Source: an uncultured Lachnospiraceae bacterium (GTDB lineage Bacteria; Bacillota; Clostridia; Lachnospirales; Lachnospiraceae). Taken from it: DNA of 64,000 nt. Shown here in pieces: positions 40,965 through 51,069 of this stretch (the first letter of the stretch is position 1; every line of letters begins with the position of its first letter). The position numbers and the translations under genes were made by a program. The notes beneath the pieces are model-generated. The model was not told where the DNA came from and did not search any database. It saw only the letters and a program-made list of their open reading frames with translations. The DNA is taken from assembly GCA_947650155.1 (NCBI GenBank), contig CANSUS010000001.1, positions 91,358 to 155,357 on the forward strand, read 5' to 3'.

Positions 40965-42701
40965 CTATTGTTTCAATAATTCAAAAAATTCTTCTTCCGG
41001 CATTGGTTTTGCATAATAATATCCCTGTACCTGATCGCAGCCGATACTCTGTAACAGATCAATCTGGTCTTTTGTTTCCACTCCTTCCGCCAAAAGTCCC
41101 AGTTCCAGCTTATCCGCCATAGAAACTACCTGCTCTAAAATCAGCCTTCCTTTTCCCGAAACCATCATGTTTTCCATAAACTTTTTGTCCAGTTTGATCA
41201 CGTCAAAAGGCGTTTCCAGAAGAATATTTAAAGAAGAATATCCGCTTCCAAAATCATCCATTAACAAGGTAAATCCTTCTTCTTTCAGCTGTAACGCTTT
41301 TCTGCTGACCTGCTGGTCATCCGCCGTTTCCGTGATTTCCAGCTCCAACAGCGGTTTGGGTATTCCGTTGCTTTTTATCATATCGGACAATACCTGTATA
41401 CACTCGTCGTCCCTTAAATGAATCCGTGATACATTGACGGATACCGGACAGGACTCTATTCCGGCGTCTTCACACTTCTTAATAAACCGACACGCTTCCG
41501 CCCATATGTAATAATCTACTTTTTTAATAAAGCCGTTTTCTTCAATAATAGGAATAAACTGGTTTGGAAAAATCATCCCCCTCTCAGGATGTTTCCATCT
41601 GACCAACGCTTCCGCCCCTATAATCTCATTTTTTGCGATACTGTATTTGGGCTGAAGGTACATCAAAAACTGTCTTTCCGTAATGGCAGCCTGCATGTTC
41701 TCTTCAATAAATTTTCTGTTATAAAGAGATTCTTTAAACTGTTCTTTATAAAATAGAATGTTGGTCAGAATATTCTTTTTAGCAGCCTTTCTTGCCATCG
41801 CGGCCCGGTCTTCCATCTGACGGAGTTCCATTTCTCTGTCTTCTACCGTATAGACGCCGTAAGACATTTGAAGCTTTACCTCTTTAAAGCTGCTGATCCG
41901 TTCATCCAGACGATGAATAAAGTCTGTCAGTTCTTCTTCTTTTTCATATTCTGTCACAACCATAAATACGTCGCTTCTTAAATTAATAAAAAACTGGTCT
42001 TCATGACAAATTTCTTTTAACTGCCTTATGACAAAGTCTAAAATCTCATCTCCAAATCTTTCCCCGTACAAATCGTTTACAATCTTAAATTTACGAATAT
42101 CAAATTGAATAAATCCTATCTCTTTCGATGAGGAATATAAAAGATTGTTCACGTTCCGTCTGAAACGATTTAACTTGCTGATTCCTTTTAATACACTGCG
42201 CATTTCATCGTTTTCCGGTATATCTTCCAGACCGATACTGCTCTCCACCATATCCTTAAAATATTCTGACAGCATATCTTCCAATATCTCGATACTAATA
42301 TGAAGCGCTCTTGGACATTTTTGCAGAATCAAACCTTCTTTACGAATTTCTGCCATCTCATTTGGTTTGGATATATCTTTTCCTAAAATATCCCTGCAAT
42401 AAACATCTCCCTGCATTCCTTCCGTAAAACGCTTTATAAATTCATCTGTTTTTTTATTGCCGTATACTTCCTTTTCTCTGTCCTGTGCATCATAAAATCC
42501 TAACGCCATGCCAAGCACCATCAAAGATGCCGTAATACATCCACAGGTCCCACCCTGACGCATTCCTCCGCCAAAGCATGTACTGATCTTAAATGCTGTT
42601 TTTAAATCCAGTCCAAAATCTTCCGCAAATGCTCCAAACAAAGCCTGTGAACAGTGATACTGCTGATGCAAAAGCTTTTCTGCTTTTTCCTTATGCGTCA
42701 T
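40965..42701 (-). CDS. C_GCAxxG_C_C redox domain fused to degenerate GGDEF and EAL (c-di-GMP phosphodiesterase) domains
   Basis: 578 residues. Residues 1-145 follow the C_GCAxxG_C_C family: YHCSQALFGAF, CFGGGMRQGGTCGCITAS and a later KCP, Cys spaced for a metal or redox site. Residues about 185-315 are a GGDEF fold with LRSDVF in place of GGDEF, so cyclase activity is unlikely. Residues about 330-575 are an EAL domain with catalytic residues present: GAEALVRWKHP, ELEITE, LMDDFGSGYSS, VIKLDKKF and LAEGVET. It probably hydrolyses c-di-GMP in response to redox or metal state. There is no membrane segment. It is a single-gene unit between ylxM and araC-type genes. Confidence 0.85.
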   Translation of the reverse strand: MTHKEKAEKLLHQQYHCSQALFGAFAEDFGLDLKTAFKISTCFGGGMRQGGTCGCITASLMVLGMALGFYDAQDREKEVYGNKKTDEFIKRFTEGMQGDVYCRDILGKDISKPNEMAEIRKEGLILQKCPRALHISIEILEDMLSEYFKDMVESSIGLEDIPENDEMRSVLKGISKLNRFRRNVNNLLYSSSKEIGFIQFDIRKFKIVNDLYGERFGDEILDFVIRQLKEICHEDQFFINLRSDVFMVVTEYEKEEELTDFIHRLDERISSFKEVKLQMSYGVYTVEDREMELRQMEDRAAMARKAAKKNILTNILFYKEQFKESLYNRKFIEENMQAAITERQFLMYLQPKYSIAKNEIIGAEALVRWKHPERGMIFPNQFIPIIEENGFIKKVDYYIWAEACRFIKKCEDAGIESCPVSVNVSRIHLRDDECIQVLSDMIKSNGIPKPLLELEITETADDQQVSRKALQLKEEGFTLLMDDFGSGYSSLNILLETPFDVIKLDKKFMENMMVSGKGRLILEQVVSMADKLELGLLAEGVETKDQIDLLQSIGCDQVQGYYYAKPMPEEEFFELLKQ

Positions 42702-42800
42702 GTTAATCTATCTCCATTTCCTTTCAGCCTATTAGTAGTACCATTGTACCAAAAAAAAATAAAATTGTGAAGTATGGAAAGAGTTTTTACCTTTTTCACT

Positions 42801-42832
42801 GTAACAGTTCAGGCACAAGCCTGAGCTGTTAC
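42801..42832. terminator. hairpin after the AraC-type gene
   Basis: GTAACAGTTCAGGC pairs with GCCTGAGCTGTTAC (one G-T pair) around a 4-nt loop, just past the stop at 42840. There is no T-tract on the minus strand. Confidence 0.55.
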
Positions 42833-42839
42833 TTCTCAC

Positions 42840-43682
42840 TTAAAGTTCCGACGGATTTTTCTTTATTCTGTTCTTAAAAGCCCGTAAAAAAGTGGAATAA
42901 TCTTTAAACCCGCACTCAAATCCCGCTTTTGTTGCCGGTACTCCGTTTAAAATCATATCTCTTGCCGCTAATATTCTTTTTTCCGTGATATACTGGTGCA
43001 TGGTATATCCCGTCTCTTCTTTGAACTGGCGCATCATATGGTACTTGCTTAAAAAAAACGCCGACGCGATCCCGTCAATGGAAAGTTCTTCATACAAATG
43101 CGCATTAATATATTCCAAAATAGTAACAATCTTCTGATTATAAACAGCGGAATGGTTGTATGACACCTTATCTTCCAGACAGGCACGGTTCAGTTCGATC
43201 ATAAACTGTAAAAAAAGAACCTTTTCATACAGGGCGGCCGCATATTCTTTTTGATAAAAAGCTTCTTCCAGCTCACGCAGTTTCTTCATCAGTTTTGTAT
43301 TTCTGATTGCTGAAACCTGTATGACATTGGACTTTTCTTTTTTCGCTTTTTCAAAGCAGCTTCTGAGTCCATATTCGTCTGTCCGGTACTGCTCTAAAAA
43401 TTCAGGCGAAATATAAATCACATACCTTTCGTAAGAAACGGAAAAATCTACCACCGGCTTATGTATTTCATTACGGTTCACAAACACAATATCATAGGGA
43501 TTCAGTTCATAATTTTTTCCCTCTATCATATAATTTACTCTGCCGTTTATAAAAAAAATCACCTTATCAAAATCATGGTAATGATAATCATACTCCTTCT
43601 CCACGGTATCCTTTAAATGAAACAGCTTAAAATCATAAGAAAGATACCCTGTCTTTTTATATTGTACAAACGTTTCCTCCAA
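42840..43682 (-). CDS. AraC-family transcriptional regulator
   Basis: 280 residues. The N-terminal cupin has YDYHYHDFDKVIFFINGRVNYMI-like His-rich strands for ligand binding. The C-terminal 100 residues are the double helix-turn-helix (ELSIDGIASAFFLSKYHMMR, then GVPATKAGFECGFKDYSTFLRAFK). The start is TTG at 43682 with AAAGGAG 9 nt upstream; no ATG fits. It is divergent from the DapF-like gene, whose promoter region it shares, so that gene is a possible target. Confidence 0.88.
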   Translation of the reverse strand: MEETFVQYKKTGYLSYDFKLFHLKDTVEKEYDYHYHDFDKVIFFINGRVNYMIEGKNYELNPYDIVFVNRNEIHKPVVDFSVSYERYVIYISPEFLEQYRTDEYGLRSCFEKAKKEKSNVIQVSAIRNTKLMKKLRELEEAFYQKEYAAALYEKVLFLQFMIELNRACLEDKVSYNHSAVYNQKIVTILEYINAHLYEELSIDGIASAFFLSKYHMMRQFKEETGYTMHQYITEKRILAARDMILNGVPATKAGFECGFKDYSTFLRAFKNRIKKNPSEL

Positions 43683-43836
43683 TGGATGACTCTCCTTTTA
43701 TTACAATGTTTTTCCTATACGGACATTATACAGCACTATTTGCAATATATCCAGCAATTATTATTATTTATATAAAATTAAATGCTTGATATAATAAGTT
43801 CATTAAAACAATTCACAGTTTAAGGGGGTAATCAGA

Positions 43837-44130
43837 ATGACTCTCAGCAAATACCATGAAACAGAAAAAGAATATTTAGTTTTTGATTCCTCCAAAAATT
43901 CAGAAGCGCTGACTCCGGGTCTGCTCCGTTCTTTTTGCAGCAGAAATTTCGGTATCAATTCACAGGGAATCCTTGTCGTTCCTTCTCCTGCCGAAAATAC
44001 TGCTCCCTATAAATTACTGGATTTTTCCGGCAATGAGATTTCTCTTGACAAAGAGAGCAGATCTGTCTTTGAAAAATACAGAAAAAATATTCCGCCATCC
44101 AATGTCATTTATTATTTTAACGAAAATTAA
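43837..44130 (+). CDS. orphan N-terminal-half homologue of diaminopimelate epimerase
   Basis: 97 residues. LSKYHETEKEYLVFD, then RSFCSRNFGINSQGILVVPSP and KLLDFSGNEISLDKES line up with the first half of DapF (KYHGLGNDFVLVD, RHFGIGADGLLVV, NADGSEAEMCGNG). Residues that matter in DapF are changed: GND is lost, DG is QG, and the catalytic Cys motif is absent. A good ribosome-binding site (AAGGGGGTAA) and clean reading frame argue for a real, repurposed small protein rather than fresh decay. It ends tail-to-tail with YitT, the stops overlapping by 4 bp. Confidence 0.6.
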   Translation: MTLSKYHETEKEYLVFDSSKNSEALTPGLLRSFCSRNFGINSQGILVVPSPAENTAPYKLLDFSGNEISLDKESRSVFEKYRKNIPPSNVIYYFNEN

Positions 44131-45038
44131 AGTCTTTCGCTGAAATAACTTTTATATCCTTCTCCAAAAATTTCTGTTGCGCTGGAGATAATCATGAATG
44201 CATCCGGGTCCTCTTCCTTTACAATCTGTTCCGCTCTTGGCGTAAGCGCTTTTCGCATTACACAAAAGATAACCTTTTTTTCCTTACCGCTGTAAGCGCC
44301 CATACCGTTTATATGAGTAACACCAATGTCTAATTCCTCTAAAATGCGTGCCGTAATCGTTTCAGAATGATCACTGATAATATAAATCATTTTTGCACTG
44401 TCTTTCCCATAAAGCACAAGATCCAATACGGTAGAAGTAATTGCTACCGCAATAGCCGCATAGAGCGCGGCATTCAAATTCCGAAAAACAAATGCGGAGA
44501 CACTTACGATGCAGGCGTCTGTCGCCATAAACAGCGCTCCCGTCTTAAGATGTGGAAAACGCCGCCTTAACAGTTTAATGACAATATCTGTTCCACCTGT
44601 TGTTGCGCCGCATTTGAATACGACTCCTATGGAAACCGCGGTCAGCGTTCCGCCTGCTATTGCCGCCAGTAACACGTCGTCTGTCGCCGCCCCAAAAGGT
44701 GCAAAAAGATTTGTAAAGAAAGAGGTCAGGATAACGCAATAAAGCGTAGATAGCATAAATCTCCATCCAAATTTCCAAAGTCCGAGCAGCATAATAGGTA
44801 CATTAAGTATAAAAATAAGCGTACCTGTTTCCATTCCCGATAAATGACTCACAATAATTGCAATGCCTGTAAGTCCTCCCGGCGCCAGATTGGCCGGATC
44901 AATAAACATGGAAACTCCTGTTGCATAGATTATGGCAGCAACAGTGATATACACATAATCTAAAATTCTTCTTTTTATTGTCTTTTTTTCTATATATTCT
45001 TCTTTCGGCTTTGTCAAATTGTTTTTTTGCTCTTCCAT
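44127..45038 (-). CDS. YitT family membrane protein (DUF2179)
   Basis: 303 residues. About five or six membrane segments (VYITVAAIIYATGVSMFIDP, NLAPGGLTGIAIIVSHL, GGTLTAVSIGVVFKCGATTGGTDI) precede the cytosolic DUF2179 domain (MIYIISDHSETITARILEEL, THINGMGAYSG, ILCVMRKALTPRAEQIV-type ending). Transport function is unknown. GGGGGTCGAT precedes the ATG. Confidence 0.9.
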   Translation of the reverse strand: MEEQKNNLTKPKEEYIEKKTIKRRILDYVYITVAAIIYATGVSMFIDPANLAPGGLTGIAIIVSHLSGMETGTLIFILNVPIMLLGLWKFGWRFMLSTLYCVILTSFFTNLFAPFGAATDDVLLAAIAGGTLTAVSIGVVFKCGATTGGTDIVIKLLRRRFPHLKTGALFMATDACIVSVSAFVFRNLNAALYAAIAVAITSTVLDLVLYGKDSAKMIYIISDHSETITARILEELDIGVTHINGMGAYSGKEKKVIFCVMRKALTPRAEQIVKEEDPDAFMIISSATEIFGEGYKSYFSERL

Positions 45039-45128
45039 ATCGACCCCCGCTTTCTTTTATATTTTCTCTTTTTCCTATTATCCTATACTTTATTTTTCAT
45101 TCTGACACAATCTAAAGATGAGAACCAA

Positions 45129-45162
45129 GTAGGAGGGAAAATGGTTTCATTTTCCCTCCTAC
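45129..45162 (-). terminator. terminator of the threonine ammonia-lyase gene
   Basis: GTAGGAGGGAAAATG (45129-45143) pairs perfectly with CATTTTCCCTCCTAC (45148-45162). It lies 38 bp past the stop. The minus-strand tail is TTGGTTCTC. Confidence 0.65.
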
Positions 45163-45199
45163 CCGTTATCATCCGCAGTTTTCTGCTCTTTTCATGAAA

Positions 45200-46420
45200 T
45201 TATATATTGGTTGCTGTCAGCTTGGGCTGATATCCGTTTTGATACAGTGCGTCAATAATCTGATTCTTATGATCCGTTCCAAACGCCTCCATTGTAATGC
45301 GTAATTCTACTGCAGCGTTTCTGTTTGTAGAAACAAACTGATTATGTTCCAGCTTGATTACATTTCCATTTTCTTTTGCAATAACACCGGAAACCCTTGT
45401 CAATTCTCCCGGCTTATCAGGAAGCAGAACGGATACTGTAAAAATACGATCTCTGAAAATCAGTCCCTGCTGTACAACGGAAGACATCGTAATAATATCC
45501 ATATTGCCCCCGCTTAAAATGGAAACTACTTTTTTATTTTTTACATTCAGCTGTTTCAATGCCGCTACTGAAAGAAGTCCTGAATTTTCTACGACCATCT
45601 TGTGGTTTTCCACCATATCCAGAAAGGCAACGACAAGTTCTTCGTCAGGGACAGTAATAATGTCATCCAGATTTTGTTTCAAGTATGGAAATATTAACGA
45701 TCCCGGCGTTTTTACTGCCGTGCCGTCTGCAATTGTATTGACTCCCGGAAGCGTCACTACCTTATCTGCTTTTAAAGATGCCTGCATACACGCTGCACCG
45801 GCAGGTTCTACTCCAATGACTTTAATATTGGAATTTAACAGTTTAGCCAGAGTGGAAACTCCTGTTGCCAGCCCGCCCCCGCCGATGGGCACTAAAATAT
45901 AATCCACTAACGGCAGTTCCTTGAATATTTCCATTGCAATTGTTCCCTGCCCTGTTGCAACAGTCAGATCGTCAAAAGGATGGATGAATGTATAACCATG
46001 TTCTTCGGCAAGCTCATAGGCGCGTGCGCATGCTTCATCATAGACATCTCCATAGAGCACCACCTCCGCTCCATAACTTTTTGTACGGTTTACTTTCATC
46101 AAGGGGGTTGTAGTAGGCATAACAATTGTCGCTTTTACCCCATAGCATTTTGCTGCATAAGCAACCCCCTGTGCATGATTTCCGGCGGAAGCCGTGATCA
46201 GTCCTTTTTCTCTTTCCTCTTCAGAAAGTGTACTCGTTTTATAATAAGCGCCTCTTAATTTATAGGCACCGGTAAGCTGCATATTTTCCGGTTTTAAATA
46301 AACCTTGTTACCGGTCTGTCTGCTGAAATAATCACTATAGATCAGCTTTGTTTCCTGGGTCACACGCTGTACCACCTCTGAGGCCTCTTCAAATTTTTCC
46401 AAAGTTAACATTTCTTCCAT
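45200..46420 (-). CDS. ilvA: threonine ammonia-lyase (catabolic/short type with ACT domain)
   Basis: 406 residues. PENMQLTGAYKLRGAYY carries the PLP lysine, SAGNHAQGVAYAAK and PIGGGGLATGVSTLA are fold-type-II motifs, and the C-terminal 80 residues form one ACT domain (FTVSVLLPDKPGELTRVSGV). It deaminates threonine to 2-oxobutyrate for isoleucine synthesis or catabolism. Length and single ACT domain fit the IlvA/TdcB group common in Clostridia; which of the two cannot be told. No ilv operon is adjacent. Confidence 0.92.
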   Translation of the reverse strand: MEEMLTLEKFEEASEVVQRVTQETKLIYSDYFSRQTGNKVYLKPENMQLTGAYKLRGAYYKTSTLSEEEREKGLITASAGNHAQGVAYAAKCYGVKATIVMPTTTPLMKVNRTKSYGAEVVLYGDVYDEACARAYELAEEHGYTFIHPFDDLTVATGQGTIAMEIFKELPLVDYILVPIGGGGLATGVSTLAKLLNSNIKVIGVEPAGAACMQASLKADKVVTLPGVNTIADGTAVKTPGSLIFPYLKQNLDDIITVPDEELVVAFLDMVENHKMVVENSGLLSVAALKQLNVKNKKVVSILSGGNMDIITMSSVVQQGLIFRDRIFTVSVLLPDKPGELTRVSGVIAKENGNVIKLEHNQFVSTNRNAAVELRITMEAFGTDHKNQIIDALYQNGYQPKLTATNI

Positions 46421-46493
46421 CCTTACATCCGCTCCTATCCCGTACTGTCACAGCGACAGATACGTTTTCCTTTTCACCTGATTTATCTGTTTA

Positions 46494-47435
46494 TTACGCT
46501 TCCTTTTCTTCCGTGTCAAACAGGGCGTTTACAAATTCTTCCGGATCAAATTTCTGTAAATCTTCTATTTTTTCTCCTACGCCGATATATTTTACAGGAA
46601 CTTTAAGCTCTGACTGAATTGCAATGGCAATACCGCCTTTTGCAGTACCGTCCATTTTCGTCAGGATAATGCCTGTCAGATCCGTTACTTCACTGAACTG
46701 TCTTGCCTGGGCAAGTGCATTCTGTCCTGTAGTACCGTCCAGTACAATCAGATTTTCTCTGTGTACCCCCGGAAATTCCCTGTCGATAATACGGTTAATC
46801 TTTTTTAATTCTTCCATCAGATTCTTTTTATTGTGGAGTCTTCCTGCCGTATCGCAGAGAAGAACATCTACATTTCTTGCTTTCGCCGCTGTCACCGCAT
46901 CAAAAATCACACTGGCAGGGTCCGAACCTTCCGCACCTCCTATCATATCCACTCCGGCACGGTGCGCCCACTCTGTAAGCTGTTCCCCTGCAGCGGCACG
47001 GAATGTATCTGCAGCTGCAAGCAATACTTTTTTGTTCTGTTCTTTTAATTTACCGGCAAGTTTTCCAACCGTAGTCGTTTTTCCCACGCCGTTTACCCCA
47101 ATTACAAGAACTACTGACTGCGTATTTTCAAATTCATATTCCGTCTCTCCCACCTGTATCTGCTCCTTGATACTTTCTATCAAGAACTCTTTACATGCTG
47201 CCGGCTCTTTTATATGCTGTTCTTTCACCTGCTTCTTCAACCGGTCTATAATTTCCGTTGCTGCAAAGACCCCGATATCTCCCATAATCAGTATTTCTTC
47301 CAGTTCTTCATAAAAGTCGTCGTCAATGGAAGAAAAACCGCTGAAAACCGCATCAATGCCATGTACAATATTATTTCTTGTTTTCGTCAGACCTTCTTTT
47401 AATCTACTGAAAAAACCTTTTTTCTCTTCACTCAT
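46494..47435 (-). CDS. ftsY: SRP receptor FtsY
   Basis: 313 residues. GVNGVGKTTTVGKLAGKL (G1), AADTFRAAAGEQL, LCDTAGRLHNK (G3) and TKMDGTAKGG (G4 region) are the SRP-GTPase motifs. There is no long acidic A-domain, as is usual in Gram-positives. It docks Ffh-ribosome complexes on the membrane. It follows smc by 44 bp; rnc-smc-ftsY is the conserved order. Confidence 0.96.
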   Translation of the reverse strand: MSEEKKGFFSRLKEGLTKTRNNIVHGIDAVFSGFSSIDDDFYEELEEILIMGDIGVFAATEIIDRLKKQVKEQHIKEPAACKEFLIESIKEQIQVGETEYEFENTQSVVLVIGVNGVGKTTTVGKLAGKLKEQNKKVLLAAADTFRAAAGEQLTEWAHRAGVDMIGGAEGSDPASVIFDAVTAAKARNVDVLLCDTAGRLHNKKNLMEELKKINRIIDREFPGVHRENLIVLDGTTGQNALAQARQFSEVTDLTGIILTKMDGTAKGGIAIAIQSELKVPVKYIGVGEKIEDLQKFDPEEFVNALFDTEEKEA

Positions 47436-47479
47436 ATTGGCTGTTTCCCTTTCTTGATTTACCGGACAATTTTCTTTCG

Positions 47480-50400
47480 CTAATCGTCAAGTTCTTTATC
47501 AATCAGATTCACGCTGACCAGCGTAGACACACCCTTTTCCTGCATGGTAATACCATATAATCTGTCTGCCTTTTCCATCGTACCGCGTCTGTGGGTGATC
47601 ACAATGAACTGTGTATGTTTTGTCAGTTTATGTAAATATTTTGCGAAACGGGTTACATTATTGTCATCAAGCGCTGCCTCAATCTCATCCAGAAGACAAA
47701 ACGGAGACGGTTTCAGATTCTGAATGGCAAATAAAAGTGAAATTGCTGTCAAAGCCTTTTCCCCGCCGGAAAGCTGCATCATATTCTGGAGTTTCTTTCC
47801 AGGCGGCTGCGCAATAATGCGGATACCGGCTTCTAATATATCCTCATCCTCCATCAATTCCAACGTTCCTTTTCCGCCCCCGAATAACTCCTTAAATACT
47901 TTATCAAATTCTGTGCTGATCTCGGCAAACTTTTCCTTAAACTGCCTGCGCATTGCCGCATCCAGCTCCTCGATAATATTTTCCAGAGTCTTTTCCGCTT
48001 CTACCAGATCATCATGCTGTGTTTTCAAAAAGGTATATCGTTCCATTAAGTTTTTATAATCCTCAATGGCATTTACGTTAACATCACCCAGTTTTTTGAT
48101 CTGCTCTTTCAATGCCGCGCTCTCCCTCTTCATAGAAGGCAGATCCGTCATTTCCTCATCCCGCATGGAAGAAGCATCGGAAAGAGTGATCTCATATTCA
48201 TCCCACATATAATTAATCTGACTCTCTATGGATTCCTCAAACCGCTCCTTTTGGGCATTTAATCTGTAAACTTCTTTGTCTAACGCCGTCATGCGCTCTG
48301 CAATTTCTTCCCTCAGTGTAAAGAAATTCTTTTGTCCGGTATTTAATTCTTCCCTCTTCGCAATATTTTCTTTTAACCTGATTTCTGTATCTGTCTGTGT
48401 CTCATGGGATGCTGTGATTGTTTTCTCGATTTCCGAAATGGCCTCTTTCTTTTCTTCCATTTCTACGCTGCATTTCTCAATCCCTTCTTTGATCTCGCCA
48501 AGTTCGCCAGTAAAACGCAGAATCTCTCCGTCGATACGATCCACATTCTGTTGGTGGAATTCCTGCTTTTGCAGCATCTTTTCTACTTCCAGATCCCACT
48601 CCGCCGTTTTGGAAGTCTGTTCTGACTCTTCCTTTCTTTTCTCTTCCAGCTCCTCCTGAAATCTGGAAATCTGCGCATCCACACTTTTTTCCAACTGTTC
48701 GGAATCAGAAAGTTCTTTCATGATCTTCTCTTTTCCTTCTTTGATATCCAAAATCTGGTTCTCTAATTCTTTTTCTTCCGATTTCAGTTCATCAAATCCT
48801 GCCAGAGCCTCCGACTTTTTCTCCTGTGCCTGCATCACATTTAACCGGGCAGTATTTTGTTCAATAAATTTATCCTGTAAAGCTCCCTTTGTTTCCTCCA
48901 GTTCAACTCTGAGTCTGTTTCTCTCTTCTTTCGTCTTTTCAATATCATCCAGTACTGCATCTATATCGGCAAGTAATTTCTTTACTTTACCATCCAGTTC
49001 CTCCATCTCCCGGCGTCTTCCCAGAAGATTGCTGTTATTCTTAAAAGCGCCGCCGCTGATTGCGCCTCCCGGTACTAACAGTTCCCCTTCTATTGTCACC
49101 ATACGAATACCATAATCAAATTTTCTTGCAATTTTTACCGCATGATCCACATGATCTACTACAACGATGCGTCCAAGCATGGCTTTTGCCACGTCACGGT
49201 ATTTATTTTCAGTAGTGACAAGTGCGTCCGCCATTCCGATTACGCCTTTTTCCAAAAGCACTTCCGGCGTCTTAAACTCCTGTGGATTTTTTATACTGGT
49301 AAGAGGCAGGAAGGTAGCGCGTCCACCTTTGTTCTTTTTTAAAAACGCTATCATTTTCTTTGCCGTCTCTTCATCATCCGTTACTATGTTCTGAATATTT
49401 CCGCCAAGTGCCGTCTCAATGGCGGTCTCGTACTTTTTTTCTACTTTTATGATGTCCGCAACAACGCCTATAATCCCCGGCGTCTGTTCTTTTTGTTCCA
49501 TGACGCGTTTTACACTGCCGCCATACCCTTCATATCGTTCTGTAAGATTCGCCAGAGATTCCAGTTTTGCCTTTTCCTGATGATAGACTACCTGCATATC
49601 ACGAAGGTTCTGATCTTTCATGGAAAGTTCGTTTCTCATGCCGGATAAGCGTTCTTCCAATACAGTCTGTTTGTCATTCAGTTCTTTAATTACAGTACTG
49701 ACATTTTCAAACGCTTCTTCCAATTGTCTGATCTGCTCCAACTGTTCTGCCTCATCGGATTTTGCCTGTACCAGTCTGGAAGTAAGTTCCGCCTTTCTGA
49801 TATTGACCTGCTCCATCATAGTATCAAAACGCCCCATTTGGGACTTAATGGTTGCTCTTTGATTCAGCGCGTCAATAATGGTATTCTTTCCTGTTTCAAT
49901 ATGATTATTTAAATCTTCGATTTCCCTTTGCACTTCTTCCAAATGATGCTTTGCTGCATCTCTTGTTTCCTGAAGCGAGGCTGCCTGTTCATCAATTTCT
50001 TTTTTTTCTTCCAGAATACTGTCCTTATCTACTGTTTTTAGGTCTATCTCATGCTGAACATTTTGAAGGCGGCTGTTCAGATGCGCCATATTACCTTCTG
50101 CCGAGTGAATCTGTTCTTTCAAAACATTAATTTCACCTTCCAGTTTTCCACGCATCAATCCTGTATCTGAGAGTCTGCTCCTCGCCTCTTCGATCTGCTC
50201 CTCTAAATTTTCCAGTTCGCTTTGTACTTTTTCATACTCTTCCCTGATTCCCTCATAACGGCTGTTCGTCTCTGCAAGATCTCCGCTCGCAATCGCATAT
50301 TTTTCCTCTACTCCCTGTAACTGCTCCCGTAATCTGTTATTTTCAAGCAGAAACATATTTACGTCCAATGTTTTTAATTCTTCTTTTTTCTTCAGATAAA

Positions 50401-51040
50401 TCTTCGCTGTTTCAGATTGTTTTTCCAGAGGCGCTGTCTGTTTTTCCAATTCCGCAAGAATGTCATTTACACGCAGCAGATTCTGCTTTTCATCTTCCAG
50501 TTTCTTTTGGGAAGCATATTTTCTACGCTTAAATTTAACGATCCCTGCCGCCTCGTCAAAAAGTTCTCTTCTCTCCTCCGGTTTCCCGCTCAGGATCTTA
50601 TCAATCTGTCCCTGTCCGATAATAGAGTATCCTTCTTTTCCAATGCCGGTATCATAAAAAAGCTCGTTTACATCTTTCAGCCGGCATACGGTTCCATTGA
50701 TCATATATTCGCTTTCACCGGAACGATATAATCTTCTCGATACTGTCACTTCATCATAGTCAATTGCAAGCTGGTGATCTGAGTTGTCCAAAGTAATCGC
50801 CACAAAAGCGTATCCCAGCGGTTTTCGCATTTCTGTACCGGAAAAGATAACATCCTGCATGGACGCACCTCTAAGCTGTTTGATCCTTTGTTCCCCAAGC
50901 ACCCAGCGGACCGCATCAGCAACATTACTCTTTCCGCTGCCGTTTGGTCCGACAATTCCTGTAATACCGGTATGAAACTGAAAATTAATTTTATTTGCAA
51001 AGGATTTAAATCCATGCACCTCTATACTTTTTAAATACAT
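47480..51040 (-). CDS. smc: chromosome segregation ATPase SMC
   Basis: 1186 residues, the full length for the family. GPNGSGKSNVADAVRWVLG (Walker A) is near the N-terminus. Long coiled coils flank a hinge at about 515-675 (GVIGVVADIIKVEKKYETAI, GGAISGGAFKNNS). LSGGEKALTAISLLFAI (signature) and FCLLDEIEAALDDNNV (Walker B) are at the C-terminus. With ScpA/B it forms condensin and organises the chromosome. It is in the rnc-smc-ftsY operon. Confidence 0.97.
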   Translation of the reverse strand: MYLKSIEVHGFKSFANKINFQFHTGITGIVGPNGSGKSNVADAVRWVLGEQRIKQLRGASMQDVIFSGTEMRKPLGYAFVAITLDNSDHQLAIDYDEVTVSRRLYRSGESEYMINGTVCRLKDVNELFYDTGIGKEGYSIIGQGQIDKILSGKPEERRELFDEAAGIVKFKRRKYASQKKLEDEKQNLLRVNDILAELEKQTAPLEKQSETAKIYLKKKEELKTLDVNMFLLENNRLREQLQGVEEKYAIASGDLAETNSRYEGIREEYEKVQSELENLEEQIEEARSRLSDTGLMRGKLEGEINVLKEQIHSAEGNMAHLNSRLQNVQHEIDLKTVDKDSILEEKKEIDEQAASLQETRDAAKHHLEEVQREIEDLNNHIETGKNTIIDALNQRATIKSQMGRFDTMMEQVNIRKAELTSRLVQAKSDEAEQLEQIRQLEEAFENVSTVIKELNDKQTVLEERLSGMRNELSMKDQNLRDMQVVYHQEKAKLESLANLTERYEGYGGSVKRVMEQKEQTPGIIGVVADIIKVEKKYETAIETALGGNIQNIVTDDEETAKKMIAFLKKNKGGRATFLPLTSIKNPQEFKTPEVLLEKGVIGMADALVTTENKYRDVAKAMLGRIVVVDHVDHAVKIARKFDYGIRMVTIEGELLVPGGAISGGAFKNNSNLLGRRREMEELDGKVKKLLADIDAVLDDIEKTKEERNRLRVELEETKGALQDKFIEQNTARLNVMQAQEKKSEALAGFDELKSEEKELENQILDIKEGKEKIMKELSDSEQLEKSVDAQISRFQEELEEKRKEESEQTSKTAEWDLEVEKMLQKQEFHQQNVDRIDGEILRFTGELGEIKEGIEKCSVEMEEKKEAISEIEKTITASHETQTDTEIRLKENIAKREELNTGQKNFFTLREEIAERMTALDKEVYRLNAQKERFEESIESQINYMWDEYEITLSDASSMRDEEMTDLPSMKRESAALKEQIKKLGDVNVNAIEDYKNLMERYTFLKTQHDDLVEAEKTLENIIEELDAAMRRQFKEKFAEISTEFDKVFKELFGGGKGTLELMEDEDILEAGIRIIAQPPGKKLQNMMQLSGGEKALTAISLLFAIQNLKPSPFCLLDEIEAALDDNNVTRFAKYLHKLTKHTQFIVITHRRGTMEKADRLYGITMQEKGVSTLVSVNLIDKELDD

Positions 51041-51069
51041 ACTTACACTCCTGCATACTGTAGGTTCGT

